A stretch of 64,000 nucleotides of DNA, taken from NCBI RefSeq assembly GCF_026725475.1, contig NZ_CP109967.1:496001-560000 (forward strand). The letters are read 5' to 3'. The position numbers and the translations under genes are program-made. Below the pieces are notes generated by a model. It saw nothing but the letters and a program-made list of their open reading frames with translations. It searched no databases and was not told the origin of the DNA. Shown in pieces: positions 42,694-51,546 of this stretch (position 1 is the stretch's first letter; every line of letters starts with the position of its first letter). The stretch is from Catenovulum adriaticum. Lineage in GTDB: Bacteria > Pseudomonadota > Gammaproteobacteria > Enterobacterales > Alteromonadaceae.

Positions 42694-44322
42694 ATGACTA
42701 TGACTAAATTTAAAAAATCAATGTTAACAACTGCTATTTTAATGGCCGCAGGCTTTAATTTAGCAGCATGTGGTGATCAAAAAGCGAATCAAAACTCTCA
42801 AGCTCAAGATACCGACAGCGCAAAAACGGCTACGGCAGAAAAAGCTTTAACGCCAGAACAAAAGTTAAAAGAAATTAAAGAAGTTGCAGACCAAGGTCCA
42901 TTTAAAGCAAGTTGGGATTCATTAGAAAACTATGAAATCCCAACTTGGTACCAAGATGCCAAATTTGGTATTTTCATTCACTGGGGGGTTTACTCTGTAC
43001 CTGCTCACAACGGTGAGTGGTACCCACGCTGGATGTACGATAAAGAGTACTGGGACTACAACAAATTCCATACAGAAAACTTTGGCCCTGTTACCGAATT
43101 TGGCTATAAAGACTTTATCCCTATGTTTAAAGCCGAAAAATTCGATGCTGATAAATGGTTAAAAGTAATTCAAGATTCAGGCGCTAAATATATGGTGCCA
43201 GTTGCAGAGCATCACGATGGCTTCTCTATGTATGACAACTCATACTCTCGCTGGGATTCAACTGAAATGGGTCCAAAGCGCGATATTATCGCTGAATTGA
43301 AAGAAGCAGCGTCTAAAACCGATATTCACTTTGGTTTATCAAGCCACAGAGCTGAAAACTGGTGGTTCTTCGACCGTGGCCGCTCTATGCCATCAGACGT
43401 TCAAAATGAAGAATATCGTGACCTTTATGGCCCAGCTGTTGACCGAGAAACGTCAGAAAGCGGTGAAACGCCTCCAACTAAAGAGTTTATGGATGATTGG
43501 TTGTTACGTACGGTTGAATTAGTTGATAAATACGAACCAGAACTTATTTGGTTTGACTGGTGGATGGCATCAGAACCTTTCCATGAGCACGTTCAAGAAT
43601 TTACCAGCTATTATTACAACAAAGGCGTAAAATGGGAAAACATGCCTGCGCTTAACTATAAAGAGCATCAAGAAATGCGCTCGTTCCCAGATGGCTCTGC
43701 AGTATTAGATATTGAACGTGGTCAATTAGCTGACATTCGTAAACATTTCTGGCAAACAGATACCTCAGTATCTAAAACATCATGGGGTTATGTAACCAAC
43801 CATGAGTATCGTACACCTAATTCTTTAGTTGATGATTTAATTGATATCGTGAGTAAAAACGGTTCAATGTTACTTAACATAGGTCCAAAACCAGATGGTA
43901 CTATTCCACAAGCTGAAATTGACTTATTATCTGAAATTGGTAGCTGGTTAAAACTAAACGGCGAAGCTATTTATGGTACGCGTCCTTGGGTTATGTTCGG
44001 TGAAGGTGTAACAGAAGTAGTAGATGGTAAACATTCAAATGATGCTGAAAAACATCGTAAAGATTTTACCAAACACGACATTCGTTTCACGACTAAAGGC
44101 GATGATTTATACGCAACGATTATGGCTTGGCCAGGTGCTGGTGAAACCGTTACTATTAAATCTATCAATGCAGACAACTACAGCAAAACCATTGCTAATG
44201 TAACTATGATTGGCCATTCAGGCGAGCTAGAGTTTGAACAAACTGAAGATGGCTTGAAAGTGGTTATGCCTGCATCAGCCCCTTCTGATTATGCTCAAGT
44301 GCTTAAGATTGTTGCACAATAA
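42694..44322 (+). CDS. GH29 alpha-L-fucosidase lipoprotein
   Basis: 542 residues with a lipoprotein signal (lipobox NLAAC) and a Gln/Asp-rich linker. The GH29 catalytic domain starts with WYQDAKFGIFIHWGVYSVPA, contains VAEHHDGFSMYDN, and has the nucleophile D288 in LIWFDWWM. The motif SKNGSMLLNIGPKPDGTIP closes the barrel, followed by a C-terminal beta domain. Members remove alpha-L-fucose, and some act on alpha-L-galactose in red-algal galactans; with GH2 and GH50 neighbours the latter is possible. It is divergent from the GH2 operon. The start has no strong ribosome-binding site; ATG 42700 is an alternative. Confidence 0.93.
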   Translation: MTMTKFKKSMLTTAILMAAGFNLAACGDQKANQNSQAQDTDSAKTATAEKALTPEQKLKEIKEVADQGPFKASWDSLENYEIPTWYQDAKFGIFIHWGVYSVPAHNGEWYPRWMYDKEYWDYNKFHTENFGPVTEFGYKDFIPMFKAEKFDADKWLKVIQDSGAKYMVPVAEHHDGFSMYDNSYSRWDSTEMGPKRDIIAELKEAASKTDIHFGLSSHRAENWWFFDRGRSMPSDVQNEEYRDLYGPAVDRETSESGETPPTKEFMDDWLLRTVELVDKYEPELIWFDWWMASEPFHEHVQEFTSYYYNKGVKWENMPALNYKEHQEMRSFPDGSAVLDIERGQLADIRKHFWQTDTSVSKTSWGYVTNHEYRTPNSLVDDLIDIVSKNGSMLLNIGPKPDGTIPQAEIDLLSEIGSWLKLNGEAIYGTRPWVMFGEGVTEVVDGKHSNDAEKHRKDFTKHDIRFTTKGDDLYATIMAWPGAGETVTIKSINADNYSKTIANVTMIGHSGELEFEQTEDGLKVVMPASAPSDYAQVLKIVAQ

Positions 44323-44348
44323 TCTTTATTGAGTAATAATATTTGATA

Positions 44349-44378
44349 AAAGCCAGAGTGATTAGACTCTGGCTTTTT
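44349..44378 (+). terminator. Terminator after GH29 gene
   Basis: Stem AGCCAGAGT / ACTCTGGCT followed by TTTTTGC, about 29 bp after the stop codon. Confidence 0.8.
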
Positions 44379-44833
44379 GCTATTTAGCGCGACACTAATC
44401 TCATATTGTAAACAGCCCAAAATCCCCAACACACAATCAAACTGCTGCAGCTGGTTTAGTTAGATCTGATAAATAATTTGATTAAAACAAAACAATCACG
44501 TTTTAGCGTATAGATAAAAATGCATTTAAACCGCAAAAATGGTTTGCCTTGCAATCAGCAGACTTATAAATCAAATATATCCGAACCTTAATACTACTAT
44601 TTATATTTAAGACGCTCAAAAAACCAAGCTATTTAAATTTTGTAAAGCCAAAAATAAACCAGAAAAACCTATTACCGCGCTTATTATTTAACTTCAAGAA
44701 TCAATTATCAGCTCAAGTTAACATTTATTTTATCCTAATTTGTTTAAGCTAATCATCTGCGTATACAATAAATGAACTGACTCAATAAATTATCGCAGCA
44801 ACTCAAAATTTTCAGAACTAAGGAACAAATGAT
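44379..44833. other. Intergenic stretch with no recognised gene
   Basis: About 450 bp of AT-rich sequence without a credible ORF, repeat or operator; it precedes the YqaA-type gene, whose ribosome-binding site AAGGAAC is at its end. Confidence 0.4.
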
Positions 44834-45418
44834 ATGGACTTTAGCCACACTCTCAAACAAAAAACGCAGCGATTTATTAATTCTCGCCACATGTTAAAAG
44901 CGCTCACTTTGGCTTCTTTTTTAGAATCTATAATTGTGCCTATTCCACTTGAAACAATATTAGTGCCTTTAATGCAGGCCAAACGAGATAAGCTTTGGCT
45001 GTTAGCTTTTTTAGCAACGCTGGGCTGTTTACTAGGCGCTCTCGCCGGATATGCATTTGGCTATTATTTATTTGATTTAATTGGCGATTGGGCGATTGCA
45101 AATTTTTCTGATCAGCAAACTTACGAGCATGTTAAACAACAAATGAATGTTGAAGGATTTTGGTTTGTATTAATGGTTGGGATTATTCCAATTCCTTTTC
45201 AAATTGCGATGTTAGCCGCAGGGGCAACTCAGTATCCGTTACATCTATTTTTACTGGCGGCCGTTATTGCCCGTTCATTACGCTATTTTGGTTTAGCCCT
45301 TGTGGTTTATTTTGCGGGTAACCAAGCACAACAATTAATAGCTCGCTACAGGTGGAAAGCCGTCGCTGCATTGGCACTTGGTATTCTGTTAATTTGGTTT
45401 GTTGTTAAACAATTTTAA
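44834..45418 (+). CDS. YqaA/DedA-type membrane protein (VTT domain)
   Basis: 194-residue inner-membrane protein with four to five hydrophobic segments. The VTT/DedA-like core is visible as SFLESIIVPIPLETILVPLM, GCLLGALAGYAFGYYLFDL and IPIPFQIAMLAAGATQ, followed by an RSLRYFG basic-aromatic element. DedA proteins are thought to act in lipid translocation or membrane homeostasis; the YqaA branch has no defined job. It is flanked by terminators, so it is monocistronic and not obviously part of the galactan locus. Confidence 0.88.
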   Translation: MDFSHTLKQKTQRFINSRHMLKALTLASFLESIIVPIPLETILVPLMQAKRDKLWLLAFLATLGCLLGALAGYAFGYYLFDLIGDWAIANFSDQQTYEHVKQQMNVEGFWFVLMVGIIPIPFQIAMLAAGATQYPLHLFLLAAVIARSLRYFGLALVVYFAGNQAQQLIARYRWKAVAALALGILLIWFVVKQF

Positions 45419-45433
45419 TTATAACGCTTTACA

Positions 45434-45466
45434 TAAAATCGCTAGCAACCCCTGTTAGCGATTTTA
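45434..45466 (+). terminator. Terminator after YqaA-type gene
   Basis: Near-perfect stem TAAAATCGCTAGCA / TGTTAGCGATTTTA with a 5-nt loop, followed by TTTT. Confidence 0.8.
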
Positions 45467-45857
45467 TTTTCGCTATGCTGCCATAACAGCATACTACTTA
45501 CGAAAAACCCAAACCAAAAACTCATATATGATTTAATTAATTTATATAGTAAATCCACATTTGCACTTAGTCAGGCTAACTTCACCCACTTACGTTAGCG
45601 GCAATAAAAATGATAATAAAAAAACCATCAATCAATTATTTAAGCATACTACCAAAAAGCTGATAAGCCATCTTCAATAATATTGGATACGCTTAAATTT
45701 AAACATTAAATCCGTCTATTTTATTCAAAATAACTCACACTAGGATTTACCTACAAACCTACAAATTCACATAAAAATAGAAATATCGTTTACAATTAAC
45801 ATTAAATAAAATAAATTAGAACAATCTATGCTATCAAAATAAAATTAAGAGTATAAA
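45467..45857. other. Intergenic stretch before GH50 gene
   Basis: About 390 bp of AT-rich sequence. It must contain the agarase promoter; no clear operator was seen. A TTTACAATTAACAT stretch near 45790 loosely resembles one before the second agarase gene. Confidence 0.35.
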
Positions 45858-48179
45858 ATGTTAATTAAACGATTTTCCAAATTGTGTATTTTAGCGTCGG
45901 CGTCTTTAAGCGTATTGGCTTGCTCCAGCTCTGAGCAAGCCAATCAGCCATCTAAGCAAGATTCAGTCAGTAAAACGGCGCTTACTATTATTGATTTTGA
46001 GTCCGATTTACCAAATTGGGTATTAAAACAAAATGCCAATATTGGCCTTTCAAACCTAGGAGCCACTTCAGGCAAACAGGCACTTAAAATAGATTTCGAT
46101 TCAGACGAACAGCAATCAAAACTCATTTTAAAACCCGAAAGTTCATGGAACTGGGATACCTTTGGCGATATTAATTTAGCAGCTGATATAACCAACCCAA
46201 CCGATGTTTCTGTACATTTATTTATTGAAGTAAAAGACAGTACAGGCTGGCCGCATATCAGAAGTGTGAGCATTCCTGCTAATTCAACCGGCACTTATTA
46301 CGCTGTGTTAAAAGGCGAGCAATTAAACATTAATAGTGGTTTACGCGAAGATCCTAAAGCTTGGCAATCAAATGATCATAAAATGTTTTGGATGCGCGGC
46401 CGTAAAAACTTAAACTTAGATAAAATTACGCAGGTGAGTTATTTTGTCGATACCATGAACCAAGATAAATCTTTAGTCTTTGACAATATCCGGCTCAGAA
46501 ACAACCCTGCTATCGATCCCAATTTTTTAGTTAACTTAGCAGACAAATACGGTCAAAGTAATAAATTTGATTATCCGGCAAAAGTCCGCTCAGACGAACA
46601 ATTAAAAACCTTAGCAAATGAAGAAATAGCTCAACTAGAGCGTGAAGGCACAATGGCCGATCGCTCAAAATTTGGCGGTTGGAAAAGTGGCCCACAAAAA
46701 GAAGCCACAGGTTATTTTCGCACCGAAAAAGTGGATGGCAAGTGGGCAATGATAGATCCTGAAGGCTACCTGTTTTTTTCATCGGCTTTAGCGAATATTC
46801 GAATTGCCAACACCACCACCATTACTGGCGTTGATTTTAAAGATGATGCGGTTCGATACGTTGACCCAGAAGACGTTACACCAGAAGATTCACTAGGTAT
46901 TCGCCCTGTCTCAAAATCCGCTCAAAAAACGCGTTATATTGCCTCAGAGCGCCGTCACAATATGTTTACCTGGTTACCTGATTACGATGATGAATTAGCT
47001 AATCATTACAGCTACCGCCGCTCTGTGCATAAAGGCCCATTACATCATGGCGAAACCTATAGTTTTTATCAAGCTAACCTTGAAAGACGCTACGGCGAAA
47101 CCTATCCCGATTCTTATTTAGATAAATGGCGTGATGTCACCATTAAACGTTTTAAAAACTGGGGCTTTACTTCAACCGGTAACTGGACAGATGAAAGTTT
47201 TTACCAAATGAATCAAATTCCTTATTTTGCCAATGGCTGGATTATTGGTGACTTTAAAACAGTTTCGTCAGGCGCCGATGTTTGGTCGCCAATGCCTGAT
47301 CCATTTGATCCAGAATTTGCCCGCCGCGCAAAATTAACGACAAAAGTCATCGCCGATGAAGTTGAAAACAATCCTTATTGTATTGGGGTGTTTGTCGATA
47401 ACGAAAAAAGTTGGGGCAACCCCTCAAGCTTGCGAGGCCGTTACGGTATTGTGATTCATACCCTGAACCGCCCAAGCAGCGAAAGCCCAACTAAAGCTGA
47501 ATTTATGCGACGCCTTAAACAAAAGTATTCATCAATAGATGCGTTAAATAAAAGCTGGCAAACCCAAATTAGCTCTTGGGAAAGCTTAGATAACGGTTTT
47601 GCAATTACGGATATGCCAACGACTATGGTTGCCGATTTATCCGATTTATTAACCGCATACGCAGATAAGTACTTTAAAATTGTCCATGACGCATTAGCCG
47701 ATGTGATGCCGAACCATATGTACATGGGGGTTAGAATGGCTCACTGGGGAATGACACCTGAAGCGGTAAAAGCAGCTGCCAAATATGTAGATGTAATGAG
47801 CTACAACTACTATAAAGAAGGTTTGCACGAAAAAGCTTGGGCATTTTTAGAAGAAATTGATAAACCCAGTATTATTGGCGAATTTCATATTGGCGCAACC
47901 AGTGACACTGGCTTATATCACCCGGGCTTAATTCATGCCTCTGGTCAACAAGATAGAGCCAGAATGTATAAAGAATACATGCGCACCGTGATCGACAACC
48001 CTTATATGGTTGGCGCACATTGGTTCCAGTATTTAGATTCACCTATTACTGGCCGGGCCTATGACGGTGAAAACTACAACACTGGTTTTGTCACCATGGC
48101 TGATGTGCCTTATCAAACTATGGTCGAGGCCGCAAAAGAGATTAATGCTGAACTTTACTCACGACGATTTGCTCAATAA
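45858..48179 (+). CDS. GH50 beta-agarase, lipoprotein (copy 1)
   Basis: 773-residue agarase. The lipoprotein signal has lipobox SVLAC followed by Ser, suggesting outer-membrane anchoring. A CBM-like beta-sandwich (about 45-215) precedes a linker and the GH50 TIM barrel (about 280-770). The catalytic pair is visible as E516 in VFVDNEKSWG (acid/base) and E675 in IIGEFHIGA (nucleophile), with further family segments YFANGWIIGDFKTVSSG, YVDVMSYNYYKEG and HWFQYLDSPITGRAYDGENYN. Characterised GH50 enzymes release neoagarobiose or neoagaro-oligosaccharides from agarose. It is followed by a strong terminator, so monocistronic. A paralogue lies at 59-61 kb. Confidence 0.95.
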   Translation: MLIKRFSKLCILASASLSVLACSSSEQANQPSKQDSVSKTALTIIDFESDLPNWVLKQNANIGLSNLGATSGKQALKIDFDSDEQQSKLILKPESSWNWDTFGDINLAADITNPTDVSVHLFIEVKDSTGWPHIRSVSIPANSTGTYYAVLKGEQLNINSGLREDPKAWQSNDHKMFWMRGRKNLNLDKITQVSYFVDTMNQDKSLVFDNIRLRNNPAIDPNFLVNLADKYGQSNKFDYPAKVRSDEQLKTLANEEIAQLEREGTMADRSKFGGWKSGPQKEATGYFRTEKVDGKWAMIDPEGYLFFSSALANIRIANTTTITGVDFKDDAVRYVDPEDVTPEDSLGIRPVSKSAQKTRYIASERRHNMFTWLPDYDDELANHYSYRRSVHKGPLHHGETYSFYQANLERRYGETYPDSYLDKWRDVTIKRFKNWGFTSTGNWTDESFYQMNQIPYFANGWIIGDFKTVSSGADVWSPMPDPFDPEFARRAKLTTKVIADEVENNPYCIGVFVDNEKSWGNPSSLRGRYGIVIHTLNRPSSESPTKAEFMRRLKQKYSSIDALNKSWQTQISSWESLDNGFAITDMPTTMVADLSDLLTAYADKYFKIVHDALADVMPNHMYMGVRMAHWGMTPEAVKAAAKYVDVMSYNYYKEGLHEKAWAFLEEIDKPSIIGEFHIGATSDTGLYHPGLIHASGQQDRARMYKEYMRTVIDNPYMVGAHWFQYLDSPITGRAYDGENYNTGFVTMADVPYQTMVEAAKEINAELYSRRFAQ

Positions 48180-48219
48180 ACTGAGCTAACATAACAATCG
48201 TAATCACCCTAACTAATTA

Positions 48220-48249
48220 AAAAAATGGAAGCTTGAGCTTCCATTTTTT
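48220..48249 (+). terminator. Terminator after first GH50 gene
   Basis: Perfect stem AAAAAATGGAAGCT / AGCTTCCATTTTTT with a TG loop. Confidence 0.85.
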
Positions 48250-48336
48250 ATTTCAATTTCAGTAAATAATAATTGCGAAGAATCAATCCAAGTGACAAAA
48301 TGTATACAGTTTATTAACAACAAAATGGAAATAATT

Positions 48337-49128
48337 ATGGAAAATACAGAAACTAATCCCTACCAAGCACCTGAATCTGATTTAGAAACAGGCACTCCAG
48401 AACAAAACCTTCAATTTGGCGAACCACAAAAAAAACCAACTGGACATGGCTGGCAGTGGATTAAAAGTGGATTTGATTTATTTAAACGTTCACCTGGTGG
48501 TTGGATTTTAACCATGGTCGTTGGCTTTTTGATAATGTTAGCGATAAATATCATTCCAATCGTAGGCAATATTATTATCATGCTAACCACCTATGTGTGG
48601 ACCGCTGGTATTATGTACGGCTGCAGCCAGTTAGAGCAAGGTAGTAAGTTTAAATTGAGCTACTTATTTGCTGGGTTTAAGCTAGCCCCCGGAAAATTAA
48701 TCGCTTTATCTGTGGTATTAGGTTTATTTGGGTTTGTTATCGCGTTAGCTTGTTTAGGCACAGTTTATATCGATATGCTTTCAGGCAATGCAGAACAACC
48801 TTTTGCTGGGCAAAATGCAACTAGTATTCTCATTAGCATTTTAATAATGGTAGCATTGTACGTGCCTTTAATGATGGCCGCTTGGTTTGCGCCACTGCTC
48901 GTAATATTTCACAATTACTCTGTATTTAGCGCACTTAAAAGCAGCTTTTTTGCGTGTTTAAAAAACCTAATGCCATTTTTAGTTTATGGTTTAATTGGTT
49001 TTTTGCTGTTATTCGTTGCTGCATTGCCCGTTGGTTTGGGCTTGTTGATCATGTTCCCAGTGCTATACGCTTCAATGTATACAGCATATAAAGATATTTA
49101 CTTACAAGCAGATACTATGCATTTATAA
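48337..49128 (+). CDS. BPSS1780-like multi-pass membrane protein
   Basis: 264-residue inner-membrane protein. A short hydrophilic head (NPYQAPESDL, the NPYxAP signature common in this family) precedes five to six hydrophobic helices (GGWILTMVVGFLIML, IVGNIIIMLTTYVWTAG, LIALSVVLGLFGFVIAL, ILISILIMVALYVPLMM, LMPFLVYGLIGFLLLF, GLGLLIMFPVLYASM). The function is unknown; relatives are annotated only as BPSS1780 or DUF2189-like proteins. The start at ATG 48337 is chosen because GGAA precedes it; longer in-frame starts at 48325 and 48292 exist. Flanked by a terminator upstream and a REP cluster downstream. Confidence 0.8.
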   Translation: MENTETNPYQAPESDLETGTPEQNLQFGEPQKKPTGHGWQWIKSGFDLFKRSPGGWILTMVVGFLIMLAINIIPIVGNIIIMLTTYVWTAGIMYGCSQLEQGSKFKLSYLFAGFKLAPGKLIALSVVLGLFGFVIALACLGTVYIDMLSGNAEQPFAGQNATSILISILIMVALYVPLMMAAWFAPLLVIFHNYSVFSALKSSFFACLKNLMPFLVYGLIGFLLLFVAALPVGLGLLIMFPVLYASMYTAYKDIYLQADTMHL

Positions 49129-49158
49129 TTGCTTTAGGTATTTTTAAATAAATAACAC

Positions 49159-49351
49159 GTAGCAGCGACTTTATGTCGCGTCCTCTTAAGACTTTATGTC
49201 GCGTCTGTTACCCCGCGTTCTTTTAAGGGGTTACGAAGCAATTAAAACCAACGCGGGGTAAACCCGCTGCTACGAAACTCATTAACGCGATGCAAAATCG
49301 CTGCTACGATTATTAATGCTCACCCTGACGCGATGTAAAATCGCTACTACG
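49159..49351. repeat. REP-like palindrome cluster (BIME-like)
   Basis: Five related units carry a GTAG tetranucleotide plus an imperfect palindrome or a piece of it. On the plus strand: GTAGCAGCGACTTTATGTCGCG (49159-49180) and a truncated ACTTTATGTCGCGT (49191-49204). On the minus strand: units ending at 49274, 49307 (CGCGATGCAAAATCGC then TGCTAC) and 49351 (CGCGATGTAAAATCGC then TACTAC). An additional inverted repeat CCCCGCGTT / AACGCGGGG (49211-49219, 49250-49258) lies inside. The mixed orientation and GTAG head match bacterial REP elements mobilised by RAYT transposases; no RAYT gene is in the window. Confidence 0.65.
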
Positions 49352-49683
49352 TCTCTATTCACACCTGGCATATTTAAATACATTCAAGCGCGTTTCACAC
49401 CTATTCAAACAATTCGATATCCTAGTTAACCTTTTATCACCAGTTCAGGTTATTTAATTTAAACGCTGCCCGTTAAAAAATAGGCATAAAGGTTAAGCAT
49501 CAGTTTTAGCCACCAATCGCCAAGTTAAAACAATCAAAACAAACCCAAAAAAATACACAAAGATCTTTTTATTGCAAAATAAATCACAATAAACCACAAT
49601 TGATCCCCAATAAAGTTACATTTAACGTACTTTATTAACTCAAGCAAAACCTAAAACTAACAAACTAAATAGGAAAGATAGAG
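49352..49683. other. Intergenic stretch downstream of REP cluster
   Basis: About 330 bp without a gene; AT-rich, containing AACAATCAAAACAAACCC-type runs. It must hold the promoter of the following gene, whose ribosome-binding site is AGGAAAG. Confidence 0.4.
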
Positions 49684-50595
49684 ATGGAAACTAAAATTAA
49701 ACTTGTAACTCGTACATTATCTGCGTCTATTGCAGTCATAAGCCTTTTATCATCTGGGTCCGCGCTAGCGGCATTTAAAAGCTGGAACCCGAACTGGAGC
49801 AGTTTAACCAATAATGTCGACCGTGCGATTACTTCTGGGGAAAAGTCAGCAATGGTCAACAATGTATCTAATGGAACAATTGATACTCGCGGTACGCAAA
49901 TAAACGTAAACAATTCAGATGTTGAGAAAACGGGTACCGGAACACGTTCTGTCATGCCAAACAGTGATATGAAATGGCACAATCCATTTGGTTCAACGTA
50001 TTCAACGTCACCAAGCACTCGCTGGTATCAAAAAGATGGAAATACTCAGGTGTTCAGAATATTTCCGGGTGACCAAAATTACTATGGCACCCGTGTAGGC
50101 GCTGGCCGCAGCGAAGCCTTTGCACCAAATCATTTATCGACCGTTGAAGATGACGGTAAAACCATGACGTTTTCAGCTCGTTTTCGTGTTGCTAAACATA
50201 ACGGAGGAAAAGATGTCATGCTATTTCAATCAAAGGGAAGTGGCTTAAATACACAAGACGGCACCTATCCAGCCTGGGGGATTTCACTTTGGGTAGAAAA
50301 AGATGGCGATATTATTTTGGTAAAACGTAATGCCGTATTCAGTCAAAATACAAAAATAGATACTGGCTATAATGTGGGCCAAAGTTTTAATTTACGAGTT
50401 ACCGATAATGGCTATAACTACAAAGCTTATATTAATAATGTTGAAAAAGCTTCAGGCACATGGGAACGAGGCGATACACCAACAGTTGCGCGCTGGGGTA
50501 TTTATGTTCAAGGTGGCGAAAATGGTATTTTAAGTGGCACAGTAAACGATGAGCAAATTGTGTATGTAAGTGGTGCACGTGTTGAGCTAAATTAA
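49684..50595 (+). CDS. Secreted jelly-roll protein, possible polysaccharide lyase
   Basis: 303 residues with a signal peptide ending SALAA. The mature part is beta-rich with a lectin/lyase-like jelly-roll pattern: WYQKDGNTQVFRIFPGDQN, GAGRSEAFAPN, MTFSARFRVAKHNGGKDVMLFQSKG, YPAWGISLWVEKDGDI and NGYNYKAYINNVEKASGTW. The RSE segment and the strand QSKG recall the RxE and Q positions of jelly-roll lyases (PL7, PL14, PL18, PL20 or PL13 fold), but I cannot assign a family. It is monocistronic between a REP cluster and a terminator, in a region rich in algal-polysaccharide genes. Confidence 0.65.
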   Translation: METKIKLVTRTLSASIAVISLLSSGSALAAFKSWNPNWSSLTNNVDRAITSGEKSAMVNNVSNGTIDTRGTQINVNNSDVEKTGTGTRSVMPNSDMKWHNPFGSTYSTSPSTRWYQKDGNTQVFRIFPGDQNYYGTRVGAGRSEAFAPNHLSTVEDDGKTMTFSARFRVAKHNGGKDVMLFQSKGSGLNTQDGTYPAWGISLWVEKDGDIILVKRNAVFSQNTKIDTGYNVGQSFNLRVTDNGYNYKAYINNVEKASGTWERGDTPTVARWGIYVQGGENGILSGTVNDEQIVYVSGARVELN

Positions 50596-50602
50596 TTTTA
50601 AC

Positions 50603-50625
50603 AACGCGCTTTATGCGCGTTTTTT
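50603..50625 (+). terminator. Terminator after jelly-roll gene
   Basis: Stem AACGCGC / GCGCGTT with a TTTAT loop and a following T-run. Confidence 0.8.
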
Positions 50626-50676
50626 ATTTAATTTTGTTAAGCCTTAAATAAGTTGATTGCTGGTATGCATGTAACG

Positions 50677-51525
50677 ATGAAAGTAAAAAAAAGAACCATT
50701 TTAAGTTTTGTGGTCGGTATTAGTTTAATCGTTTTATCCCTTATATTTACTAAACTGCAATCGAGCAGTCAGGTAAAAGAAAGCAAAGACTATACACAAA
50801 GCGCAAATAACACCAGCAGTCTTCTATCCCAAAATTTAAACAGGCAAAACCAACATCAAAACAAAAACACGATTAATCAGGCTAACGTACTAACAAAGCC
50901 AGACTCTTTAGAAAAGGTAATATATGCGTTAAATGAAACCAATCCCGAAAAATCGGCTTTATTATTAGACACACAAACACTCGATAATGCGTTTGCTCTC
51001 ACGCTGTCTTTAGTAAAAAACTGGAGTTTGCAAACACCCAGTGCCGCATTAGATTGGCTAGAAGCGCAAAAAAACAAATTTAGTCAATCTGAATATCAAA
51101 TATTATTTAGAGCTTTACTTAAAAATTATGCATTACAAGAACCTGAATTTGTATTTTATCAATTTAAAGATCTTACAACGCCGCAATTATGGAACGAGTT
51201 AATTTATGATATATCAGTTGGTTGGGCACATAAAAATGTCTATGAAGCTTGGTATTGGCTGAGCGAATTAGAACAAGAAAATATAAACAAAACTACTCAT
51301 CACGGTGCCTACATAGCTGTGATGGAAATATATTTACAAGAAGACCCAATAGCAGCATCTCAACTAATTATGAATAGCGAAAATAACCATTTAAAAAAAC
51401 AATTAATCCCAAAAACTGCATTAGCACTAGCCACTATAGATTTACACTCAGCTTTGAATTGGATTGAGTCTCTCAATAACAAAGCTTGGCAAGCGGCGGC
51501 AAGGTCTGCACTCGAGTCGATATAA
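50677..51525 (+). CDS. Membrane-anchored helical-repeat protein of unknown function
   Basis: About 282 residues. An N-terminal signal anchor (TILSFVVGISLIVLSLIF) is followed by a Gln/Asn/Ser-rich linker, then an all-helical domain with TPR/SEL1-like repeats built on a recurring pattern (TPSAALDWLEAQ, NVYEAWYWLSELEQ, DLHSALNWIESLNN; each has A-x-x-W-[LI]). No known family is recognised. The start is uncertain: ATG 50677 gives a typical anchor, but ATG 50665 and TTG 50653 are in frame. The stop codon lies inside a REP-like palindrome, so the last residues may have been altered by insertion of that element. Confidence 0.65.
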   Translation: MKVKKRTILSFVVGISLIVLSLIFTKLQSSSQVKESKDYTQSANNTSSLLSQNLNRQNQHQNKNTINQANVLTKPDSLEKVIYALNETNPEKSALLLDTQTLDNAFALTLSLVKNWSLQTPSAALDWLEAQKNKFSQSEYQILFRALLKNYALQEPEFVFYQFKDLTTPQLWNELIYDISVGWAHKNVYEAWYWLSELEQENINKTTHHGAYIAVMEIYLQEDPIAASQLIMNSENNHLKKQLIPKTALALATIDLHSALNWIESLNNKAWQAAARSALESI

Positions 51526-51537
51526 AATCGTGGCTAC
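51518..51537 (-). repeat. Single REP-like element overlapping a gene end
   Basis: CGATATAAAATCGTGGCTAC is the same type of unit as the 49.2-kb REP cluster, read on the minus strand from GTAGCC. It contains the TAA stop of the preceding gene. Confidence 0.5.
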
Positions 51538-51546
51538 GCCTATTAG

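Noticed and set aside
42694..44322. GH29 protein considered as a sulfatase partner of carrageenan degradation
   Set aside because: No sulfatase gene or FGE-type Cys/Ser motif is in the window; the protein has all GH29 motifs.
49159..49351. Repeated palindromes considered as a CRISPR array
   Set aside because: Units differ in sequence and orientation, spacing is irregular and no cas genes are nearby; they fit REP elements better.
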